Shown here in pieces: positions 1 to 9,395 of a DNA stretch of 64,000 nt. The stretch is from NCBI GenBank assembly GCA_015499995.1, contig JADNRV010000176.1, positions 42,908 to 106,907 on the forward strand, written 5' to 3'. The DNA comes from Flammula alnicola (lineage: Eukaryota > Basidiomycota > Agaricomycetes > Agaricales > Strophariaceae). The position numbers and the translations under genes were made by a program. The stretch's first letter is position 1. Each line of letters opens with the position of its first letter. A model generated the notes under the pieces. The model did not search any database. It had not been told where the DNA came from and saw only the letters and a list, made by a program, of their open reading frames with translations.

Positions 1-841
1 CATTTTTCCGGCATTTGCTGCCCATCTCTCCTGCTCGTTAAAAGCACACCCATTTGCATCATTTCCAAACCATTATTCTTGAGTGCGACGTGGGCCTTCT
101 TGCTCGTCAACAGCCATCCAGGCTCCGAGAGAGACAATTCTTTTGCAATGGACTTCCCTGATTGTAAAATGGCGTAGGTTAGTACATTTAGGTCAGAATT
201 AAAGGAACATACCTTTTTTATGAGTTCATTTCCTTTCAGAGTTTTCACGAAGTAGGATCAAGCAGCTACTGTACATACTACATACTATTAGTATAATAAG
301 TATTACGACCAATCGTTGATTCGAACTGGAGGAGCTCGGGTTCTTTGTACTTGCTTGGTTTTTACAAGCTTTATTCGGAGTTTCCAAGACGACTGTCATT
401 TGATCTTACACATAATTGGATTATGTCAGGCGAAAGTCCGCCGGCGATTTTGTAACTCCAGGCTTTCCCTCCGCCCAGCGTCTATTGCTCCTCTTTCCCA
501 ACCCTCAACCACTGCCAGGAGACAAAAGAGTCTCGTCGACACGACTCTCTTAGAGCGACGAGTAAGTGATCAAATTTCAAATTTTGCTGCGTACACAGCC
601 TCCTCATCATTTTATTGAAACAGGTTACAGTACTTTCGAGAATTCCCTAACGAAGAGTCGTTCATCAATCTGTTATTGCGACCCTTCCGATTATCCCTTG
701 TGTTCCCTTGTACACGTAGCATTGTCGAACAAGCAGAGCAAGCAAGGCATCCTTCAACTCCTTTCAGTTGATAGCCCGGACTCGAACTCGTCCCAACCCA
801 TACCAAGGAGAAAGTAAAATTCTCTTCATCAACCAGCCAAG
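1..841. other. Left edge: upstream region of the mannosyltransferase gene
   Basis: No gene could be supported here. The part next to position 842 is presumably promoter and 5' UTR of the + strand mannosyltransferase. On the minus strand, positions about 175 to 1 stay open for some 55 codons and could be an exon of a gene running off the left edge. I could not find a matching upstream exon in a consistent phase, so this is not called. Confidence 0.4.
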
Positions 842-2855
842 ATGAATACCCCTGCTCGGTATATCATTGTTGTTCTTGCCCTCATCGTATGTTCTTTTTC
901 CTATTACTTCTCGATTCCAGCTTCTGAAATGCACAACACAACAGATATCTCTCCACTATATAGTCAGCTTCACGCATGAGCCCTACGGCCGCGCCACCTC
1001 ACTCTCCAGCATCGCCTCCAAATTCAAGTCATCCCCTTCCACCGATACCACCATTTCCGACAACTTCCCATCTCATTCCTCTGACTACAAATGGACTCCG
1101 TCGGGCACGGGCAACGACACACTCGTAGTCGACCGCCACGCCAACGCCACTTTTGTCATCCTCTGCAGGAACTCGGACATGCAGAACACCGTGAAGAGCA
1201 TCAGGGAGATCGAGGATCGGTTCAATAGGAGATATCGCTATCCGTATGTGTTGTTGAACGAGGAAGAGTTTACAGACGAGTTTAAACGGTGCGTCTTCGC
1301 TTTGCCTTTTTATTTGTCCCAATACTCAAGCTATGGTTCTCGAACAGCCGCGTCTCAATATTGACTTCCGCCAAAATGGAGTTCGGACTCATTCCGCACG
1401 ACCATTGGTTCCAACCCGACTCTATCGACGAGGCCAAGGCCAAGGCAGGACGTGATAAGATGGTGGAGAAGAACATCATCTACGGAGGAAGCGTGTCGTA
1501 CAGGAATATGTGTCGATTCAACTCTGGGGTGCGTCTTTTTTCTCTTTCTGCTTTTTTTTCGGATGTTGACCGTTGTCTTCCAGTTCTTCTTCAAACACCC
1601 CTTGATGCAGAAGTACAGGTGGTACTGGCGTATAGAGTGAGTGTGTTTGTTTTCTCTCTTTCTCCTATCTCTCTTCCATTTTCTTTTTCTTGTGTCTCTT
1701 TCTTCGTATTGGAACGAGGTTTCATGCCACGTTTCACACGTCGGGCGCTGATAGGCCACGGCCTGCCACGGCCAAGACGTCAATTTCGCATCATGCTATA
1801 CACGTGGTCACTGACCTTCTCTTGGCATCACTGCACCCATGATCACTTGCTTTCGTGCAAGTTATCTTTTTTTTACGGAACCGACGTAGCAGCATTGGTT
1901 TACCTTGCGTTGCGACTCCAAATCCCCCTTACCATCCTCTTTGCTTTCTTCTCGTTATTTTCCTGATTTATTCTTTTTTCTTAAATAAAAAAACCCGCCT
2001 GCTGACCACTTGGCCTCGATTTTCAGACCCGATGTCCACTTCCACTGCAACATCGAATATGACCCGTTCTTGTTCATGGAGGATAAGAAGAAAGTTTACT
2101 GTACGTAAAAATTCTTCAGTCGTATTTTGGAATCTAACTTCGCCATTAGCCTTTACGATAACCATGTATGAATACGAGGCGACCATCCCGACTCTATGGG
2201 GCCATGTTATGGGTACGTTTATCACAAGTAAAATATGCATCATGCTCACCTCTGAGCAGATTTCGCGAAGCTGCACCCCGAGTTCATCGCGAAGGATAAC
2301 TCGTTGGGCTTCATGTCGTCAAATAACGGCCAAACTTATAACCTGTGCCATTGTGCGTGACTTTCCATTCTTCGATGGTTGTTTCCCCTTTCGTTGATTT
2401 GTCCCGAATAGTCTGGAGTAACTTCGAGATCGCCGATATGGAATTCTGGCGTGGGCCTGCGTATACCGCCTTCTTTGAGTATCTGGATGCTAAGGGCGGT
2501 TTCTACTACGAGGTTGGTCCCTTTCCCTTGGTTGCAGACAGAACCTGATTTCTTTTGTGCAGCGCTGGGGTGACGCACCCGTACATTCGATCGCCGCCGG
2601 CCTCTTCGCCTCTCGCGACCAGATCCAGTTCTTCGACGACATAGGCTACGAGCATAACCCATACACGCACTGTCCAAAGTCGAAAGAAACCTGGGAGAAA
2701 GGACGCTGCACGTGTGATCAGGCTAGGAGTTTCGGTGAGTTTTCTCGTTCCTCAAAGCGTGAGGCGGTGGGCTGACAGTGGTTTGCGTTGTCGCGTTTGC
2801 AGATTATGACGGATATTCGTGTATGAGCAAGTGGGATAAGTTCATTGAAAACTAG
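842..2855 (+). CDS. Kre2/Mnt1-family alpha-1,2-mannosyltransferase (GT15)
   Basis: Type II Golgi membrane enzyme predicted to transfer mannose from GDP-mannose to O- and N-linked glycans of secreted and wall proteins. Ten exons: 842-886, 945-1288, 1348-1528, 1584-1636, 2027-2100, 2150-2212, 2260-2352, 2412-2512, 2563-2734, 2803-2855. They join in frame to 392 residues, normal for the family. A short cytoplasmic end and a hydrophobic signal anchor lie at residues about 6-24. GT15 hallmarks follow: FGLIPHDHW, the EPDV metal-binding segment before YDPFLFMEDKK, YEYEATIPTLW, and YNLCHFWSNFEIADMEFW, which contains the Glu considered catalytic in yeast Mnt1. GWTP-like breaks or stops are absent, so the gene looks intact. 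The fourth intron is about 390 nt, unusually long for this window. Function follows from family membership; the exact acceptor glycan cannot be read from sequence. Confidence 0.92.
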
Positions 2856-3319
2856 GAGTGCTGAGTGCTGGACACCGCGACCCTCGAGTCAGCGGATTCA
2901 TGCAACTGGCTCTGGACTGTGCGGTCTCGAATGGAGAGATAGATGTTCTCGTTATACGATATGAAAAGTAAAGAAGATGAGAGAGAGAAGAATCATCGGA
3001 CTTACTCAGTATACTGTATTGCGATGTTCATTGTTATTTATAATCGACTAGCAATTCTGTTATCCTAAGGCCAACGCAACGGACCAGGCGTCAGCTATAA
3101 CCGTTGCTCCCATAGAGGGACAGCATCCTCCACTCTCGGACTGCCCGCGAGTAGCAGCCAGGCTGCCAATCATACAAGTACATATATGTATACATAGCGT
3201 TGAACTTCAACTTTCGTTTCTACGGCATCCGTCAGTGATGTTTATAGCATCAGATATGGAATATCGTAGTACTCACCAGCACCATCTTTGAGAATTTCTC
3301 GTCCTCAGTCGTGCAGCCT
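2856..3319. other. Intergenic, convergent 3' ends
   Basis: Space between the + strand mannosyltransferase stop and the - strand small gene stop. It should hold both 3' UTRs. No ORF with family resemblance seen. Confidence 0.5.
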
Positions 3320-3724
3320 TTACGGTTCACCTGGCTCGGGTTGTCTTCCTCCGCTCCCAGTGCCATCAGGCCCTTCTTCCTCTTTGCTCATCTCAGAAAA
3401 TGCCTCGAGTCCGTCCTTTGGTGAATAATCCCTCCCGCCGTACCGCAACTGTTTGCCGCTCTTCTTGGGATTCTCATACGGCATGTCAGGGCTTTTAGGG
3501 TCGCTGTCGAGATGATAATACTCCAGAGAGTCTGTGCCGAGCAGACTATAATCTCCCGACGTGGTCGTTGGTTCAAGCAAGCGTTCCTCCGACTGAATGA
3601 TTATCCCTGTGGTATGCAAGCTTGAGTAGGCGCGAGCCTTGTAAATTGGTAGCAGTGCTAAGCGCGCAGGGCTGATTCGCGCTATCGCACGGGGGTGTCG
3701 AAGCAAGATGAAAGACAGAGACAT
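3320..3724 (-). CDS. Small mitochondrial-type hypothetical protein
   Basis: Single-exon reading frame of 134 residues starting at a true ATG (3724-3722). The first 35 residues are rich in Arg, Leu, Ala and Ser without acids (MSLSFILLRHPRAIARISP...), followed by RAYSSLHTTG, a pattern typical of cleaved mitochondrial presequences. The rest is hydrophilic and charged, ending in a Pro/Gly/Glu-rich tail, with no transmembrane segment. I do not recognise a catalytic domain. It resembles the small matrix proteins of unknown function seen in agaricomycete genomes, but that is an impression and was not tested. Codon use and lack of interruptions support a real gene. Confidence 0.6.
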   Translation of the reverse strand: MSLSFILLRHPRAIARISPARLALLPIYKARAYSSLHTTGIIIQSEERLLEPTTTSGDYSLLGTDSLEYYHLDSDPKSPDMPYENPKKSGKQLRYGGRDYSPKDGLEAFSEMSKEEEGPDGTGSGGRQPEPGEP

Positions 3725-4039
3725 AGATGCTCAGCGCTCAATAATGGCACACAGTGTTTGCTGCACCTAATTATATTGTCGAAGTGAGACATGCATTCTC
3801 TGACATCAGACATAGTAGAATGGAGTCAAAACGGAATCAAAATCCTTCGCTCTCGTTCGCTGCGCATTACATGCTCCGAGTCCGCGTAATCAGCCAATGG
3901 CCATCAGCCAATCAGAAATCACGTTATACTCATGAACTACCTTGGCACCACCAGTTAGAATGTTAGTCGTAGATTTTGTTTGTCCATATAACTACCAGTA
4001 ATTTAGGGTGACGCATGCGTCTTTGGGAAAAGGGGATCT
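3725..4039. other. Intergenic
   Basis: About 315 bp between the start of the small mitochondrial-type gene and the stop of the F-box gene. Nothing recognised beyond presumed promoter and 3' UTR sequence. Confidence 0.4.
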
Positions 4040-5800
4040 TTAAAATGTGGGAGGACCCCAGGGATAGAATATGTTGCTGTTATAGACAGAAGAAATACCG
4101 TCTGAAGCGGAAAACGGTCCTTGAACGAGAGGCGGACTATAAGATAGACGGCAATCCAGGCCGTCTTTGGTAAATGGCTCGAGCTCGCCAAGCAACGGAA
4201 TTTCTTGTGTCCGGCTAAATATAACAGTGACGGATTTGAGAATCGCAAGGCCTGGAGTGCTGGAGCGTTTGGCCTTAATGAAGTCTAGGAGAGCTGAATC
4301 CGTAAAATCAGGGCCGATAAAGCATTCGAGGACTGCGAGTTGTGGACAAAGGAAATTGCCCTCATCATCCGGCGTCGTGAGACGGTATAAAAACCCGTCG
4401 TCAAGGAGGTGTTCACCTGGCGGTTCGCCCACAGGAGGTGTCCAGACTTGATCACCGGCATAATAGCTTCTTTTGATAGAAAGCGTCGATATGCGAGGGC
4501 AGAATTGGAGACATTTAAAGAAGTCGCCTCTCGAAAGGAAATGAGGGTCAATGGTTAAGCTTCGCATCGTACTAGCTGTGCGTCGCAATAGCGGGACAAG
4601 TGGGCAGGAGGGCTGTTCGGATGAGTAGATGCTGGAGTGGAATTCTAGTTGCTGAAGAGAAGGGACGTCAAGTGCCTCACATAATGTGGATAGATCGACT
4701 CTGCCTGCGTGGATCGTCATGTTCTGGAGGTATGGTAGAGAAATGGAGGCACTGCGTGGATATGGCTGGATACTATCATTTGGAAGAGATGCCACCTCCA
4801 ACCGACAACTGATGAGGCTTGGGCAAGATTCTAGGATCCATGAAATCTTGGAAATGGACATATGTGTGGCAGCGGGCCAAGCTATACCATGTAACGAGAT
4901 TGATGTCAACTGCGACCAGTTGAAAGGGAATGCCGTGAAATCTTCTGTAACATGGGAGTAAGAAACGTCTCGGAGTCGTGGTGCTTTGAGTATTCCGCAA
5001 TTTGACCAGAATACGATAAGTGGATTCGATTCGGGCTGGAAGCCGCCATGAATATTTTTGCCTCGGATAGACAACGATTGGAGCATAGGGACATCGGTGA
5101 CGGACAGTGCTGCAATACGCTCCAGGTTGGCGGCAGGTGCCTCGAAGATTACCTTTCCCCATCTACTCGCGAAACCAATGAAAGCGTCAATGATGATGTT
5201 GTATATCTCGAACGGAGTTGAGTGCTCTCTGTCGTAAACCGTAATATTGAGTGAACATGCTCCAGATCTTCCCAACCACTCTTTAACCGCTGTGGCGCGT
5301 CTCTTGGCAACGTCAAGTATTGGCTGTCTATTTCCTGTCAGGTCCCAGGCGGGGTTTGGAGTGTAGTATGGGTTTGGAGTGTAGTATCCGGGAACAGCGT
5401 TGGTCGGAATGGGAATGTGAATGGAGGCCCAAAGTGATGCCGTGGACAGTGCAATGCATCGCCAGCCACTGCAGATCTGAGTGAGTAAAATTGGGCACTC
5501 ATGCCGGCTTATAATGGGATTATGCTCCGTCGGGAGGCAGTGGGCAAAGATCTCCTGAATGACATCAACGGGGAGACGCCGTATAGGCGACATGAGCGCC
5601 CGATGGTTCTCGATCTCATGAGACAGTGCTTCATGCTGGTTGGAGAGGTCTGCCAAGAGAGAATGTACTCGGTCGATTTCCTTCTGCAGCATGTCGAGCT
5701 TGGCGGTGGGGTCAGATAAAAGCTGTGTGAGTTGAATTATTTCTTCGTCGGTTGCTGCATAGTTGGTGCCTATTCGTGAAGCGAAGGGCGATGGGTCCAT
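4040..5800 (-). CDS. F-box protein (family A, intact copy)
   Basis: Predicted substrate adaptor of an SCF-type ubiquitin ligase. The frame stays open upstream to 5857 only through a non-ATG codon, so the ATG at 5800 (MDPSPFASRIGTNY) is chosen. That gives 586 residues in one exon. Residues about 28-65 form a heptad-like coiled coil, followed directly by the F-box core (RRLPVDVIQEIFAHCLP), the order typical of the expanded agaricomycete F-box family. The remainder is a long, leucine-rich, irregular-repeat region (FGKVIF-, LQSLSIRG-, LRDVSY- like strands) that would fold as an LRR-type target-recognition domain. A clear paralogue lies at 58440-60158 on the opposite strand but is full of frameshifts. 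Which protein it recruits cannot be inferred. Confidence 0.85.
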   Translation of the reverse strand: MDPSPFASRIGTNYAATDEEIIQLTQLLSDPTAKLDMLQKEIDRVHSLLADLSNQHEALSHEIENHRALMSPIRRLPVDVIQEIFAHCLPTEHNPIISRHECPILLTQICSGWRCIALSTASLWASIHIPIPTNAVPGYYTPNPYYTPNPAWDLTGNRQPILDVAKRRATAVKEWLGRSGACSLNITVYDREHSTPFEIYNIIIDAFIGFASRWGKVIFEAPAANLERIAALSVTDVPMLQSLSIRGKNIHGGFQPESNPLIVFWSNCGILKAPRLRDVSYSHVTEDFTAFPFNWSQLTSISLHGIAWPAATHMSISKISWILESCPSLISCRLEVASLPNDSIQPYPRSASISLPYLQNMTIHAGRVDLSTLCEALDVPSLQQLEFHSSIYSSEQPSCPLVPLLRRTASTMRSLTIDPHFLSRGDFFKCLQFCPRISTLSIKRSYYAGDQVWTPPVGEPPGEHLLDDGFLYRLTTPDDEGNFLCPQLAVLECFIGPDFTDSALLDFIKAKRSSTPGLAILKSVTVIFSRTQEIPLLGELEPFTKDGLDCRLSYSPPLVQGPFSASDGISSVYNSNIFYPWGPPTF

Positions 5801-6941
5801 TCTTATCTCTCGAGATTTCGGATCTGGGTAAAACTGACTGAAGCAGAACGTCAACAAAACACGGGAAGCATTCCAGAGCTCATGTGCTCACTGTTCAGTA
5901 GAGAATGCTAGTGTGCCTGATAAGAACTCAGATAAAACGCGTTGAGCCCTAACAGCCGTTCATTTTACACAGGGTTGAGTTAGTAGCACACGCGAGGGAC
6001 TCGGAGCGCTCAGAATTGACAAGAAAGCTGTGCGCGTTTCGTTTCAATGTTTGTAACCGAGTCCTTTTTGAATTGCAGTGTCACGTGCAGACTACTTATG
6101 GAAAACCACTGCGGTTGCAACGATGCTGAAAACGTCCGTCCGACTCGTCATCCAACGTCAATCCTCGTTGCAATTGTGCTTGTTCCAGCATCTCGAGCCC
6201 AGGCACTGGTTTGCGAACCCTTCGAGGATTGAATGGGGTCACTGGAATTAACTCAACCCTGATAACATGCCTTCTTGTTTAGTCTCACCCCAAACTCTGA
6301 AGGCGGACACTCCATTCGAGTGGATACCACCCAAAACGCACATTCTCCACTGTGTCGCGTATTCCTCTCAGGCGTGTTGTTGTTTTCTTCCGACCCTTTT
6401 TCAATCACATCCGCCAAACCGCAGGTCGAATGTTCGCATAATGACATTAATGTCGGGGAATTACAGTCCATCGGCTGATTTTACGAGGACAGTACTCATG
6501 AGTCGTCTGCCCCTCATACTCACGGACTTCCCACTGTTCACCGTATAGTTTCCCGCCAGGTTAGTCTCACCGTGACCGTCAGTCCGCATGACTGATGCAG
6601 GGCTGCTATTTTGCTGGAATACATTATGGAAGAAAATTATCTTCAATTCGGAAGTCGACATCTCTGAATACCTAACGGTGGTCAACTGACATCGGGAAAT
6701 GTCAATCCAGATCGACATTCTCGACTGAATCCTTCATCTCCCAGACTCTCCTTGGATTAAGGGCGGAAAAAGAAAGGAAACGCAGCCTTCACATTTCGTG
6801 ATACACGAACGGGTTTTTATTTTCTCTTTATCCCTGCAGGCTTCTGCAATTATTTCAGACCCTGGGCGGTTCTGTACCCTAGCCGTACGGAAGGATAAAG
6901 GTGCTCTGCCGAAGGAGTGGTTTCGAGTTTCGTCGAAAAGG
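5801..6941. other. Divergent intergenic region between F-box A and truncated CFEM gene
   Basis: About 1.2 kb with no convincing gene. It holds a pair of perfect 13-bp inverted repeats (5970-5982 and 6249-6261) described separately, and promoters for both flanking genes. The rest is unassigned. Confidence 0.45.
5970..6261. repeat. Candidate MITE with CAGGGTTGAGTTA terminal inverted repeats
   Basis: A 292-bp stretch begins with CAGGGTTGAGTTA and ends with the exact reverse complement TAACTCAACCCTG. The CAGGG start is compatible with hAT-type termini. However, the flanking 8 bp (ATTTTACA on the left, ATAACATG on the right) do not match, so no target-site duplication supports it. A 13-bp inverted pair at this distance could arise by chance. 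Low confidence. Confidence 0.3.
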
Positions 6942-6949
6942 TATAAAAA
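6942..6949 (+). promoter_or_regulatory. TATA box of truncated CFEM gene
   Basis: TATAAAAA lies about 60 nt before the ATG at 7007. The paralogous CFEM gene at 56 kb has a TATA-like box at nearly the same distance, which suggests that the promoter core was part of the ancestral gene. Confidence 0.5.
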
Positions 6950-7006
6950 CCCACTTGAAATGACCTTCATCCCCTATTCCTTACAGAAAGAAAAAGCTTA
7001 ACAGAT

Positions 7007-7564
7007 ATGCATTTTAAAATCATTGCTTTTACAGTAACTTACTGCCATTTGCACAATCCATGCAGCTGCCAACGCCCCTTCAGACTTGTGGGGACGCCAA
7101 TTGTCCCATAACCACAGTCACCCCCCCTCCCGTCGCTGTGTTCAGTGATTCCTGCAATGCTTCCTTCGTTTTCGCTCGTGGAAGATATGTGTGGGCCGTA
7201 ATACAACGTGTGCTGACCAGAAACTTAGAGAGCCTCGACTGGACCTGGGGCTCAAGTGTCTGCACTCGCAACTGCGCGCTTAACGCTGCCGCAGCGGTTG
7301 GTTGTGCCCTGTAAGTTCTGTCCTGTACTATCAATTTTATCTCCGGCACAGAAAGCTAACATTACTGTGTAGTATTATAGGGCGGACTTTAGATGCATCT
7401 GCGTCAAGAGAGCCGCTTTCATCACTGCTTGCCTTGCGTGTATCAAGAACAACTGCCCAGTTCAGTTGACCGATGCACAGACCGCGATTGATACATCGAT
7501 TGTCTGCCGTATGTTGCTCCTTATTGAAAGTAATACCTTTAGATACACCGAAAATATGGAATAG
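7007..7564 (+). pseudogene. Truncated CFEM-type secreted protein gene
   Basis: Paralogue of the double-CFEM gene at 55.7-56.4 kb. A start MHFKIIAF aligns with MYFNSIAF of the intact copy, but the reading frame from this ATG stops within about 34 codons. The first half of CFEM domain 1 (five cysteines) is missing. What remains in another frame is the end of domain 1 (CGDANCPI and the final Cys) and all of domain 2 (CTRNC, CAL, CIC, CLACIKNNC, C). The second intron donor of the intact copy (TGCA|GTACGT) is TGCAATGC here, so that intron would not be spliced, although it stays open. Intron 7311-7380 is preserved and joins domain 2 in frame. The stop at 7562-7564 may not be the original end, because TGCC|GTATGT could be a further donor. 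I call it a probable pseudogene; a shortened expressed form is possible. Confidence 0.65.
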
Positions 7565-7903
7565 CGATTCTTGACCCAACTTTGACGTTGACTGTGGCGC
7601 CTGATCCCACTGTATCGCAATTTGAGTCTCATTGCGAGGATTGGAAGATTGAAATGGGGTCAATGGGATGGTTCTTACTCTGGAACCTTCAATATCAATG
7701 ACATTGTGTTCGCTATAAACTCAGGAAGATTTATTCGTGTAAGGATGGGAAAAAGATGGAACTGGGACTGACAATTTCCCAAATTGACCCAAATTGATAA
7801 TTGGATGGTTCAAGCTGGACATTCCCACACAGACTTCGTTTCGACCGCCACCGACTTTCGGAGCACAGTTCTCACTATCTATCTACAACATCGAATCATC
7901 CGA
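7565..7903. other. Intergenic between CFEM remnant and F-box B
   Basis: Contains a possible degraded C-terminal exon of the CFEM gene (about 7565-7690) and the promoter of the F-box gene. An alternative in-frame ATG for the next gene lies at 7805. Confidence 0.35.
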
Positions 7904-9080
7904 ATGCAACATTGTCCTACAGACATTCCAGCTATAACATATCGGTTACCTGAGACACCCACTCCAGGACACATGGCACAGTCGACGTCGGTATCTGAGG
8001 TTGCCGAGCTCCCAGAACTCGTGCAAGCGATCCTGCAGTATTTTTCAAATGAACGAGAAACCTTGTGCATCCTCTCATTGATGTCGAAAATTTTTCGGCT
8101 AGAAGCACAACGAATACTCTTCAGAAAAGTTACTACATTACAGGACGCCGATGACCACACCATATTTCTCGCTACAATCGTTCGGTCTCAACGCCTTGCA
8201 CTGCATGTAGTGGCATATGCGCAGGAGAACGTTGCGGATCCAGGAACAGACCTATGGGATCTATTATGCTATGGTCTGCAGGAGATGAAGAACCTCAAGC
8301 ACCTCAGATTTCGCGCACGCGGAGGTGTTGCTTCTGCGCACATCTTACGAGGATGTAGCTTCCAGCTCGAAAGCTTGTATTGGGGCTGCAATTCAGACGA
8401 GAAGGAGCTAGCGAGGAATGTCCTTCCCTTACAGCCTAATATGAAGCAGCTTCGCGTTAAATGGAACGAGCAGAAAAAGGTCTCCCCCCTCCGATCTACA
8501 TGCCCGGGTCTGGTCTCACTTGCCGGAGATCGAGGAGTCATAGAGGCATTTCTTCCTGGACGGACAATCACTACCCTCGCCTGGATACCTGACCTCGATG
8601 ACTCAACAAAAAAAATCTCTCATTTGTCGAATCAGCTCAACAGGCTTCGATTTCTGTCATTTGGGGGGTACTTCGAGCGCCCGAAGCTCGATCTTATTGT
8701 CGACCACTTACAGGTTCTCGAAGTCTTGGAGCTACTAGGTTCTGACGCCACGGTAAGTTATAGGCCTACATTGACGTCTTTTAAGCTAATTGCTCAACCC
8801 AATACCTACACAGGAACTTCAGCTTCTCGAACGGATACCTAATTTACTCATCCTGATACTCTCTCCCTCATTGAATCAGAAAAATGGACCCGCCCCTTCA
8901 AAAATTACAGCAGAACTAATCAAAGAAATATTCCAAGCATGTCAGTGTTTGCAGTATATCGACGTCGCCGACGATGCAAAGTATTATAGGCGTTGGATAT
9001 CTTTCTCTAGCGAGCCTCTGCCAAGGCGTCTTTCATATCCGACGGTGCATCGATGGTGGCGCTTCCGGGGTAACCTGTGA
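7904..9080 (+). CDS. F-box protein (family B)
   Basis: Two exons, 7904-8752 and 8814-9080, joined by a canonical intron (gtaagt...cacag) in phase 0, give 371 residues. An F-box-like segment sits near residues 33-75 (AELPELVQAILQYF...CILSLMSKIFRLEAQRILFRKV), a form common in agaricomycete F-box proteins where Leu/Ile spacing is kept but the Pro is replaced. The rest is leucine-rich with LRR-like strands (LKHLRFRA, LESLYWG, LRFLSFGG, LQVLEVLELLG) and no catalytic motif. It is probably a target-recognition subunit of an SCF ligase. The ATG at 7805 in the same frame is an alternative start adding 33 residues; 7904 is preferred because the added part has no domain character. It is not closely related to F-box A or C. 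Confidence 0.75.
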
Positions 9081-9395
9081 ATGTTAGCGATATCTCATAT
9101 CCTGGTCTACCCTATACGGTTTCATTTGATTTCTTGGACATACCTCCGGCTTTGTATATTCCTCAGAATCATTTCTATCTTTATATGACTCCCATCCTCT
9201 CTGTGAAAAAGAAGTGCTGTAGAATATTATTTCGTGCCATTGTTATTTTGCCTCTTTTTTTTTTATTACACTGTGTAGACATTTGACATTTGAAAGGTAG
9301 CACAATCCACTTCCAGTATAATACATACTGGTACCATACCATTCCCTTAACTAACGGCAAAAAGGAATGACAAAACACGTTGAAAGAAAGGCGTA
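9081..9395. other. Intergenic, convergent 3' ends
   Basis: AT-rich 315 bp with T- and A-rich runs between two convergent F-box genes; presumably both 3' UTRs and polyadenylation regions. No gene seen. Confidence 0.45.

Noticed and set aside
1..180. Open minus-strand frame at the left edge with an apparent upstream intron (branch-like CTAAC, CAG acceptor)
   Set aside because: The upstream piece that would end at the GTATGT donor joins only in a phase that hits a stop in the downstream piece; no domain recognised.
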